Assembly (NCBI RefSeq): GCF_000004195.4
Contig: NC_030681.2
Coordinates: 23,266,482-23,330,481 of the forward strand
Direction of reading: 5' to 3'
Source: Xenopus tropicalis
Lineage: Eukaryota; Chordata; Amphibia; Anura; Pipidae
DNA length: 64,000 nucleotides
This document shows, one piece after another, positions 34,851-43,439 of this stretch. The position numbers and the translations under genes were made by a program. Each line of letters starts with the position of its first letter. Within the stretch, counting starts at the first letter, position 1. Below the pieces are notes generated by a model. That model did not search any database. It was not told the DNA's origin and worked only from the letters and a program-made list of their open reading frames with translations.

Positions 34851-36072
34851 AGTCACAAATAGTCTCAGAAACACCAACTACACAAATACCAAATGCCAAT
34901 AGCCTCATTGGGCTATTGTGCTGATACTGTGAGACACTTTAACCTATCCTAAAGATGGACAAAGACACAGTTACCCTAACACAAGCATGATGATTGGATG
35001 CCATGGGATCAGCCCCATGTAGGAAGAAATGGTTAAATGGCAACTTTTTGTACTTGAATTTGTTCCCCTCACGTCCTCACAAGCATTCAGCATGTATGAG
35101 CTATTATTTAATACTCTGTATTGTAATACTCTGTATTAATGTATACCTCTTATAACGCTGTCTGGTTAATATTCTGAGTGAATCTGAATGGTTCTAGTCA
35201 GGCCCAGGGGGAACTTTGGGGCCAGGCTCGATTTGAGTAAGTATTTATTTAAATCCAAGAGTGACTTACTCACTGTGGGCAAGAATCATATATATTATCC
35301 CTAGTGGAGAATCATATGGGAAGATGAGTACATATGAACCCAGTATTCAGAACATTGAATACCGACATTTTGGAAGAGAGAGAGAAACACACATTGTATA
35401 AATATGACATTTATGGGGGCTTCGTCACGGTCCTGTGGTTCTGATTGTTACAAGAGGATTGATTGTCTCAGCCCTTGGTAAGTAAGTTTCTTTTGATAAC
35501 TATATATGTATTTATATATATATTGATATATTTATTCTATATATGGGAAAGAGCGGTACCACAAGGTTCGCAACCCAGTGGGGATAGCATTAGTCTTGGT
35601 AATAATGTATCTCAAAGTACTGTTTGCCAGGCAGCACAGAAGCTTGTATAACCCTTGTCTTGTTAACTTTTACCTATTGTAACCCTTTGTTTTGTTATAT
35701 GTTTTAAAGAATAAGTGGCTGGCCATTTAAGAGAAATGAAAGTTGAATAGAGGACAGTATGGTATTCTAATAATCAATAATAGAGTTGAATTAATACAAC
35801 AGGGAAACATTACAAGTAAATCAATAGATTTAGTAATAACTTCCCTGTCATTAACTGTAAGGCTGCTGGTCAGCAACAGTTTATAAAATACTTTTATAGA
35901 AAAACTGCTGGTTCAGTTAAAAAATTGTAGCCAATCAGCAGTCAACCTCCAGCACAGTATGAACCAACAGACAGCTGCCAGTGACAGATCATGCTATTTA
36001 AATAGGAGGAGAAATAATAAGAACTGTGCTATCGTTAAACAAGAAACTGATAATTGTAACACCTTTACTAAT
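34851..36072. other. No clear gene; possible decayed LTR with primer-binding-like site
   Basis: At about 35412 TTTATGGGGGCTTCGTCACGG resembles the primer-binding site after a retroviral LTR (TGGGGGCTCGTC type). No gag or pol frame follows that I can recognise. Confidence 0.25.
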
Positions 36073-36073
36073 A

Positions 36074-36853
36074 CAGGTATAGGACCCATTATCCAGAATG
36101 CTCTGGACCAAGGGTATTCCGGATAAGGGGTCTACCCGTAATTTGGATCTCCATATTGTAAGTCTACTAAAATATCAATAAAACATTAATTAAACCAAAT
36201 AGGATTGTTTTGCCTCCAATAAGGATTATTTATATTTTAGTTGGGATCAAGTACAGGTACTGTTTTATTATTACAGAGAAAAGGGAATCATTTAACCATT
36301 AAATAAACCCAATAGGGCTGTTCTGCCCCCAATAAGGGGTAATTATATCTTAGTTGGGATCAAGTACAGATACTGTTTTATTATTACAGAGAAAAGGGAA
36401 TCATTTAACCATTAAATAAACCCAATAGGGCTGTTCTGCCCCCAATAAGGGGTAATTATATCTTAGTTGGGATCAAGTACAGGTACTGTTTTATTATTAC
36501 AGAGAAAAGGGAATAATTTAACCATGAAATAAACCCAATAGGGCTGTTCTGCCCCCAATAAGGGGTAATTATATCTTAGTTGGGATCAAGTACAGGTACT
36601 GTTTTATTATTACAGAGAAAAGGGAATCATTTAACCATTAAATAAACCCAATAGGGCTGTTCTGCCCCCAATAAGGGGTAATTATATCTTAGTTGGGATC
36701 AATTACAAGGTACTGTTTTATTACTACAGAGAAAAAGGAAATCAGTTTTAAAATTCTGAATTATTTTATTAAAATGGAGTCTATGGGAGACAGGCTTTCC
36801 GTAATTCAGAGCTTTCTGGATAATGGGTTTCTGGATAAGGGATCCCATACCTG
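36074..36853 (+). mobile_element. 113-bp-array MITE, five units, both termini intact
   Basis: TA at 36072-36073 and 36854-36855; ends CAGGTATAGGACC / GGATCCCATACCTG. Five units about 36240-36725. Confidence 0.92.
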
Positions 36854-36855
36854 TA

Positions 36856-37299
36856 CAACTAACAGAGTATATCAAACTGACTCTCAAATATCCAATGTTA
36901 CAACAATGTTAGTTGAATGTAATAAGAAGTTATTGGTGGGTTCTGACCATCTGAATGCTGCAACTGACCCCACGTTTGCAGTTGAATTTTCTGTATTTAA
37001 CCATCTGTAGTTAAGAACCATAACAGCAGCAACAATACGTACAGATGAATTGCACCAAAAGTGTAAGGTGTAAGTGTAATAAAGGAAACCTCTTGTTTTG
37101 CATTGACAATGGTACCAGCGTTTGGAACCTAGTATTATGTTGGGATTATTTATTTGAGGGAAAACATCAGCACTGTTGTGAATTTTTTTTAATGTATGTT
37201 TTATTTTGTAGGTGTTTAAAGCATCAGACTGAGCAGAGACCCGCATCTGTTTCAGTAGTTTTAGACACGGCTAAATGCAAATAATACTTTACCGCTTTA
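36856..37299. other. No recognisable gene
   Basis: Nothing I can name; it may include more of the Penelope-like remnant. Confidence 0.4.
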
Positions 37300-38120
37300 T
37301 AATCCATCCTGCAGCCAGTTTTCTATCCAAGTACAAATATTATGTTCTAGGGCTTTAACCTATCCTTAGGGGCGATACTTCAAGCTTTACAATGTCATTC
37401 CTCCTTTTCCTCCTTATTTAATCCATAAGGATATGTAGTTTGCTATTCAAATATAAGTTTCTGTTCCAACCTAAGCAATAAATGATTAAAATCTCCCCTT
37501 TATTTCATGTCATTATTAGAAATTCCCCTAATCCCATTCATTTTTGTACCCTCAAATTTCCCCCCATGTACCTCTGCATAATGTTTATATAAAACAGGAA
37601 TTGGTTTGTTGTTTTGAAACATGATTTGATCTATTTATGGCCCCTCTATGTTCCCCCACTTTTAGTTTTACCAATATAATAAAGAACATCGTATCCCACT
37701 ACATAACATGATTTACAAATATAAAATTCCCCTATATCATATTCACCCATAGTTGATTTTTTTACCTTTCTGAACAAATTTACAGTTGACACATTTGTTG
37801 TACTGAAACATCCCTACTAAGGGAGACAATATACATATATTTCTCTCTCTGTTATCTTTAATTTATTCTCTCCTAATCTTGATGGAGCTAACATCTCTTT
37901 AAAGTTACCAGCACATCTAAATACTATTCTAGATTTATCTCCGATAAAGGGCTCTAGATCTTTATTTTGCTTTAATATCTCCCAATTTTTCTTAATCAAC
38001 TTCTTAACTGTATAACTATCTGCATCTTTTTAATTTCTTGGTGATCCCCTTTTGCTATCAACAGTTGTGTTCTTTCTTTTATCCTTGCTTTATCTTTTGC
38101 TTTCTCTATATTTTGTTCTG
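37300..38120 (-). pseudogene. Penelope-like element ORF remnant with GIY-YIG endonuclease
   Basis: A frame at 37999-37817 (minus) reads KKNWEILKQNKDLEPFIGDK and then FRCAGNFKEMLAPSRL. This is the stretch that in Penelope-like elements lies between reverse transcriptase and endonuclease (pattern HW-x-L-x(4)-L-x(7)-FRR-x-x-NL-x-D-L-L-x-x-S). Further downstream on the minus strand, near 37700-37650, another frame reads GYDVLYYIGKT, matching the GIY-YIG core. Stops and frame changes separate the pieces. The reverse transcriptase is not recognisable upstream. Confidence 0.6.
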
Positions 38121-38671
38121 GTCGATGATGGCAACTCCCATAATTTATTTAGGCCCCAGTGAAGCCTTCTACCCTAGAGGCTGCATCTAGCTTTAGTGAA
38201 GTCGGGAAACAGGGACCACATGAATGAGGAGTAGTAAGTATCAGGATAATTTATAAGAGCACTTTCTAGGAAAGTGAGATAGTGAGATTAGATAGAAAGA
38301 GCAGTTTCTGGCTCCATGTTGCCTTAGAGCAGGGCACGGTTAAGACACAGGTATCTGGTCAGTTTCTATCCCAAATCCATAGTCAGCTGTGAGGGATCCT
38401 TGGCTGCTAAGAGACACCCTGAGGATACAGATACTTGACCAGGCTACTCTCCACAGGGAGGCCTTGCTGGTTGGTGGTCCTTACCTTCCCTACCTTACCT
38501 TCCCTACACTCGGCAAAACCGGTGGACACCATATTTTTCTACCTTCTGTGCAATCACCTGAGAATTGCTATAAGCCTGTGTATCATCGTCTTGGACAATA
38601 AACACGTTACGTTCTGGTTTACTACAAAAGAACCTTTTGGGGCCCATTCTTTCGTTTGCTTGCACACAGCC
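38121..38671. other. No recognisable gene
   Basis: Nothing I can name. Confidence 0.45.
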
Positions 38672-38674
38672 TAA

Positions 38675-39651
38675 GGGGCCGATTCACTAAAGGTCGTTAA
38701 CACTTACCGCATAGTTTTTTGCATTAAAAAGTGTTCGATAATTAAGTACCAATTCATCAAAGTCATTTCGCATGAGTTACTATGCGCAAAAAACTGCATT
38801 ATCGCAAAGCGATATTTGCATCACATTGCGGTAATTATCGAATAGAGATAATACTAACGCATAATTCACAAACACATATGAAGCCTTAAACACGTAAAAT
38901 ATTGCGGTAATCTGTGCTAATATTAACACCTACTTGGGGTAGGCGGTATTTAAAAATATTGCGGTACGTGAGTGTTTGGCAAGACAAGATGGAGTTTGCA
39001 GTCGGATTTTTGTTGGCCTGTGAAGAAGAGGATCAAGTACGTGTTGACCCTAGAGCAGGGGTTGGGAACCTTTTTGGCTGAGTGAGCCATAAACACCACA
39101 TATTTTAAAATGTAATTCCGTGAGAGCCATACAATATGTTTGCCCGCGGATGCTGTGGGGTAAGGTAGGGTGGGTCCCAAAGATTCCGGATGCGGATGCG
39201 ATGCAGAGGAGGGCGTGGCCTGCGCCCAGCGGATAGAAGACATGTTCTAAGGTTTAGAACACGTCTTCTATCCGCCGAGCGCATGCCAAGCCCCCCGTTA
39301 TTTTAAAGATTTAATATATTAAAGATTTGGCAGCGAGCCAGATGCAGCCATCAAAAGAGCCACATCTGGCCATAGGTTCCCTACCCCTGCCCTAGAGTGA
39401 TGCAGCCTCCAGTTTTCAGGGAAATGGTTATTTTCAATACAGTAGTTTTCAGAAAGTAACGGTTACGAGTGTAATAGCGAGCGCTAATATTACGTGCTAC
39501 GAAATAACGCATAAATATATTGCGTGGTTTAAAATATCACTTAAAAATATGTCATCGCCAGATAAATAACGACAAGAACATTGCTTCCTAATTATGACAA
39601 GTTTCCTTTCTAAATATCACTCGTTTTTTCGGCCTTTAGTGAATCGCCCCC
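38675..39651. mobile_element. Palindromic MITE, TSD TAA, interrupted by a hAT MITE
   Basis: TAA at 38672-38674 and 39652-39654; GGGGCCGATTCACTAAAGG at left is mirrored by CCTTTAGTGAATCGCCCCC at right. Confidence 0.9.
39056..39389. mobile_element. hAT-type MITE, 334 bp, TSD CCCTAGAG, nested
   Basis: Exact 8-bp duplication at 39048-39055 and 39390-39397; ends CAGGGGTTGGGAACCT / AGGTTCCCTACCCCTG. Interior has GAGCCATA and GAGCCACATCTGGCC. Confidence 0.95.
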
Positions 39652-39927
39652 TAAGTGAGTTATAGTTGCACTACACCCCAAGGATATTTCCACATAGCGA
39701 AAGCCCATCTGGTGTGTAGAGTCCTATGTACCCCATGCTCTAAAGCCTATCTAGCCGGTATTGCCTGTTGTTACAGTCAAATAGGGGTTACAGTTACAGT
39801 ATCTTTTCAGAAAGTTCTTGTTTCTACAGTACATGCCTATGGAAAATTATTAGTGATGAGTGAATCTGTCTTGTTTTGTTTCTCTGTAAAATTCACAAAA
39901 TGGCAAAAATGTTGAGCGTCAAAAACA

Positions 39928-40175
39928 TTGATGTCCCATAATAATCTTAAAGCAATATATCCCATAATAATCACAAACCATATATATCCCATAATACAAT
40001 CAAACCAATATATATCCCATAATAATCACCAACCATATATATACCATAATAATCTCAAACCATATTTATCCCATAATAATCACCAACCATATATATCCCA
40101 TAATAATCACCAACCATATATATCCCATAATAATCACCAACCATATATATCCCATAATAATCTCAAACCATATAT
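39928..40175. repeat. 27-bp AT-rich tandem repeat upstream of the 5-phosphatase gene
   Basis: Repeats of the type CCATAATAATCACCAACCAT recur; the last units have an exact 27-bp period (CACCAACC at 40081, 40108, 40135). Earlier units are diverged. Confidence 0.85.
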
Positions 40176-40450
40176 ATAGGACTTTTGAAATCTGTAATGA
40201 TATATGTGTCCATATTATAGAAAATATTTTCTTGTTATGGAATTGCAAAAATTTCATCATGTTTTGGAAATATAGGTTGTCCTGAAAAAAAAAATTGATT
40301 GTTTATAAAAATATAGTTTTCTAAAATTGCCCCCATAAACTGCCCCTAAAGTAAAAGATCACAAAATGTTCAAGAATTGTGTGGCTGTGAAAGGGTTAAA
40401 AACAATTCTATACTAGTAAACACATTAGTTTGTGGTTTAGTTACTATGGT

Positions 40451-40735
40451 GTGATCACCATAGCAACCGCATTGTGACATCACTGAAAAGCTAATTAGTA
40501 TGCGGTCACCATGGCAACACTGATAAGGATCTGATAAGATTAGTTTTTCTTGTGTGATCACCATAGCAACCGCATTGTGACATCACTGAAAAGCTAATTA
40601 GGATGCGGTCACCATGGCAACACTGATAAGGATCTGATAAGATTAGTTTCTCTTGTGTGATCACCATAGCAACCGCATTGTGACATCACAGATTAGTAAC
40701 CACAAGCTCATTAGTATGCGGTTACCATGGCAACT
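40451..40735 (+). promoter_or_regulatory. Tandem ~103-bp promoter modules with six RFX X-boxes
   Basis: Two full 103-bp direct repeats start at 40451 and 40554; a third, diverged and shortened copy starts at 40657. Each copy has an upstream X-box ATCACCATAGCAAC (40454-40467, 40557-40570, 40660-40673) and a downstream perfect X-box GTCACCATGGCAAC (40505-40518, 40608-40621) or GTTACCATGGCAAC (40721-40734). These fit the RFX consensus GTNRCC-N(0-3)-RGYAAC; only the first base of the upstream type deviates. A CRE-like TGACATCA follows each upstream X-box (40475, 40578, 40681). The first two modules also carry paired GATAAG sites (40522/40533 and 40625/40636). The last X-box ends 8 bp before the TATA box. 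Activity in ciliated or germ cells is inferred. Confidence 0.75.
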
Positions 40736-40741
40736 ACAGGC

Positions 40742-40749
40742 TATAAAAG
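40742..40749 (+). promoter_or_regulatory. TATA box of the 5-phosphatase gene
   Basis: TATAAAAG directly follows the X-box modules, placing the transcription start near 40770. The leader would be about 65 nt. It opens with a hairpin-capable inverted repeat, GTTCGAAG (40773-40780) and CTTCGAAC (40790-40797), with a 9-nt loop. Confidence 0.75.
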
Positions 40750-40836
40750 CCCCACACTGAGCACAGAGCTCAGTTCGAAGTGGGACTTGCTTCGAACAAC
40801 ATCTGCTGACTAGAGCTCAGCAATCTTTCCCTAACA

Positions 40837-42345
40837 ATGAATTTTACACCTTTCATTGCTTTTCTTTTCCTATTGGAACAATGTTTTCATTCCTCTGATC
40901 GATCATCACTGACCGAGAAAGTCATCCTGACACCAGAAGAATTTGAATTATTTATAGATGTTAAAGATACAGATATTGAAGAGATTTACCCATTGGGTTC
41001 AGTTGTCTTAATGGTATTTACCTTGGCAGTTGCCATTAATTGGACTGTTGGCCGTTATTGGAGACATCCCTACAGAAGGGGGATGGGTTGGGCCCATTTA
41101 TTATCAGTAATGATATTCACAGCCCTTCTTTATACCCGTCACGCATCTATGGAGTTCCACAAAGGAAACCCAGAATATGAAGAAATAGAGAATGACGAAG
41201 TTGAGGAGAATGACGAGAATTTGCTAGTTTATCTCTTTGCTCTCCTGGTATTTATCTTCGGATTAGCCATTGACTGGTGTTTCAGTAACACCACTAAAAA
41301 GCGCATTAATGTTTCTCCCAGCCAGACTGGCCATAAGAGGCATCTAGAAGAGAGGCTCTTGGTTGGTCAAGGCTTACTTGGAGAAGATGAACTAGAACGA
41401 CATCTTCCACAAAAAAATCTGAGGATATTTATTGCCACCTGGAATATGAATGGAAAAAAGGATCTTCCAGAGAGACTGGATGATTTCCTGTTTCCATTGG
41501 GCGCTGAGTCTGCACAAGACTTGTATGTTATTGGAGTGCAAGAAGGCTGCCCCTACAGGCAGGAATGGGAATACCGTCTGCAGCTGACACTGGGGCATCG
41601 TTATGTCTTGCTCCACTCAGCAGCCCACGGTGTCCTGTACCTGTCTCTGTTTATCAGGCGAGATCTCATGGGGTTCTGCTCTGAGGTTGAATGTTCAACC
41701 GTCACTACGAGATTCTTCCCAATGATTAAGACCAAAGGGGCTGTGGCTGCTTCATTTACATTCTTTGGAACCTCATTCCTTTTTATCAATGCCCACTTTG
41801 CGGCAGGAGATTCCAAAGTAAAGCAAAGAATCCAGAATTATGAGAAAATAATCAAAGACCTGCAGCTTCCAAAAAATGTTCCTGACACAAACCCCGTTTA
41901 CTCTGATCCCGACGATGCGACGAGCCGGTTTGATGAAGTCTTCTGGTTTGGGGACTTCAATTTCCGCTTGATCAAGAGTCGGAGTGAAGTTGATTCCATC
42001 CTAGAGAACCTTCCAGAGAATGACATGAGGTCCCTCCTGCAGTACGATCAGCTGTCAGAAGAGGTGACTAAAGGTTCTATATTCAAAGGATTTAAGGAAG
42101 GCGAAATCCATTTCCGTCCCACATATAGATTTAATATCGGATCCGATGACTATGACACCAGTAAGAAACAGAGGACACCTTCCTACACTGATCGAGTGAT
42201 GTACAAGAGCCGGAATCAGGATGATATCCATGTTCTGAATTATGGCTCTTGCTCACTTATGAGACAATCAGACCACAAGCCTGTTTTTGGGCTATTCAAA
42301 GTATGGATAAAACCAGGGTCCAATAACATTCCTTTGACTGTCTGA
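40837..42345 (+). CDS. Membrane-anchored INPP5E-like inositol polyphosphate 5-phosphatase, single exon, 502 aa
   Basis: Predicted to remove the 5-phosphate from phosphoinositides. The catalytic domain spans about residues 195-492 with every family motif: ATWNMNG (200-206), GVQEG with metal-binding Glu236, NAHFAAGD with His320, WFGDFNFR (370-377), PSYTDRVM (448-455) and SDHKPV (478-483). The wording, e.g. FGTSFLF and RFDEVFWFGDFNFRL, is closest to INPP5E, a ciliary enzyme. Unlike INPP5E as I know it, the N-terminus is hydrophobic: segments near 4-17, 53-70, 84-100 and 129-149, with an acidic stretch at 112-128. The chain ends NNIPLTV, where INPP5E continues into a tail with a C-terminal CaaX prenylation box. 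I infer that membrane helices replace the lipid anchor. The ATG is the first after an in-frame TGA and has A at -3. There is no intron or disabling change, whereas vertebrate INPP5E is multi-exon, so a retrocopy origin is possible. A TATA box and X-box promoter precede it; two AATAAA signals follow. Confidence 0.9.
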   Translation: MNFTPFIAFLFLLEQCFHSSDRSSLTEKVILTPEEFELFIDVKDTDIEEIYPLGSVVLMVFTLAVAINWTVGRYWRHPYRRGMGWAHLLSVMIFTALLYTRHASMEFHKGNPEYEEIENDEVEENDENLLVYLFALLVFIFGLAIDWCFSNTTKKRINVSPSQTGHKRHLEERLLVGQGLLGEDELERHLPQKNLRIFIATWNMNGKKDLPERLDDFLFPLGAESAQDLYVIGVQEGCPYRQEWEYRLQLTLGHRYVLLHSAAHGVLYLSLFIRRDLMGFCSEVECSTVTTRFFPMIKTKGAVAASFTFFGTSFLFINAHFAAGDSKVKQRIQNYEKIIKDLQLPKNVPDTNPVYSDPDDATSRFDEVFWFGDFNFRLIKSRSEVDSILENLPENDMRSLLQYDQLSEEVTKGSIFKGFKEGEIHFRPTYRFNIGSDDYDTSKKQRTPSYTDRVMYKSRNQDDIHVLNYGSCSLMRQSDHKPVFGLFKVWIKPGSNNIPLTV

Positions 42346-42475
42346 AAGAGAACTTTATAAAATGGGACTAAAAAAAGAACTGACATTAAAGACAAGAAAT
42401 GAGAAAACTGAAAACTAACAGTCTATTGGCATGGGGAGGGTGGGAGGGCCAATGACTTAGTTTTCTTTGCTTTTG

Positions 42476-42496
42476 AATAAAAAACATGCAAATAAA
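42476..42496 (+). promoter_or_regulatory. Two polyadenylation signals of the 5-phosphatase gene
   Basis: AATAAA occurs at 42476-42481 and 42491-42496, about 130-150 bp after the stop codon. This predicts a short 3' UTR. No long A-tract that would mark a recent retrocopy follows. Confidence 0.6.
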
Positions 42497-42499
42497 GCA

Positions 42500-43149
42500 C
42501 TTGTACATTTAGTGAATATCCCCCCCCAGCTCCGGGGGAAAATGGCCGAGCTGTGGAGGGACATCAGAGAACTCAAGGGCAGCAAGCCCTAAGTTTTATC
42601 TTTCCTATTTTTTTCCCTTTTAAAAGTTTTTATTGTTAAAATAAAAGTTTTATTTTTCTACTTTTGAACTGAGTAATGTCTCATTATTTTTCCTTCCTTG
42701 ATATGGTATTCTATACTTTCATGTAGTTTCTCCTACACTCTTACATTTATCAGTAACAGCATCAATATGCTATATGGGTTAAATGTTTGCAAATATTCTG
42801 CCAACAATTTTGCCTTTAGCCCATTTTGCTGAATAGTAAAACTTGCGTTAATTAGTACGTAGCGTATTTTCTGGCGAGTGTGATAACTGCCAATCAAATG
42901 TTTTGTTGCCAGAATAATTGCAATATTATATTTGTTCCCGTTTAATAAAGTGCCCATAACATATTTGCCATTTATTCTGTTTAAAATCTCCCACTTAATT
43001 TAAGCCACTTTAGCAAACGGACCCCTAAGTATTTGGCTAAATATTCTTAAATGCCCCCCCCCCCATATTATTATCTCTAGCACTTCTTTTTTTTTTTTTG
43101 TTACTTATATTTTTATTGTTTTTTGGGGTTTTTTTTTTAAAATAAACAT
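42500..43149. other. 3' flank of the 5-phosphatase gene, no further gene
   Basis: T-rich stretches at 42600-42660 and 43088-43140. 42780-43030 resembles one arm of a MITE ending TTTAGCAAACGGACCCC. Confidence 0.4.
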
Positions 43150-43408
43150 TTATACAGCACCCAGGGCAAAATGTCGCCAGTTTTATGCTGCCGATTGCCG
43201 CGTGCGTAATGTCGCGACAATTAGCACTTGCGATAATTAGCGTGCATGCGAAAAATACTGCACACGTTATTTACCGCGACAAAAATATCGCATGCAATAT
43301 CGTGCTTATAGTGAATCGTGCGATAAGTCGCGAAAATTAAGACGCGATAACATTTTTAACGCATGCTATAAATAGCGCATGTTTTATCGCACTTTAGTGA
43401 ATCAGCCC
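43150..43408. mobile_element. Palindromic MITE fragment (CGATAA-rich) inserted in CR1
   Basis: Rich in GCGATAA/TTATCGC motifs. It ends TTTAGTGAATCAGCCC, the terminus of the family also seen at 38675-39651. The left terminus is not recognisable. T-rich DNA at 43088-43140 may be another LINE tail. Confidence 0.5.
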
Positions 43409-43439
43409 TATTATGTTCTAGGCCAATTTTCCTCAATTT
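43409..43439 (-). pseudogene. CR1 continuation on the far side of the L1 insertion
   Basis: The minus strand reads KLRKIGLEHN, the CR1 sequence expected directly after the block ending at 46430. It is then cut by the palindromic element ending GAATCAGCCC at 43408. Confidence 0.65.

Noticed and set aside
40837..42345. Calling the gene inpp5e itself
   Set aside because: N-terminal region, missing tail and single-exon structure differ from INPP5E; only the catalytic domain supports the relation.
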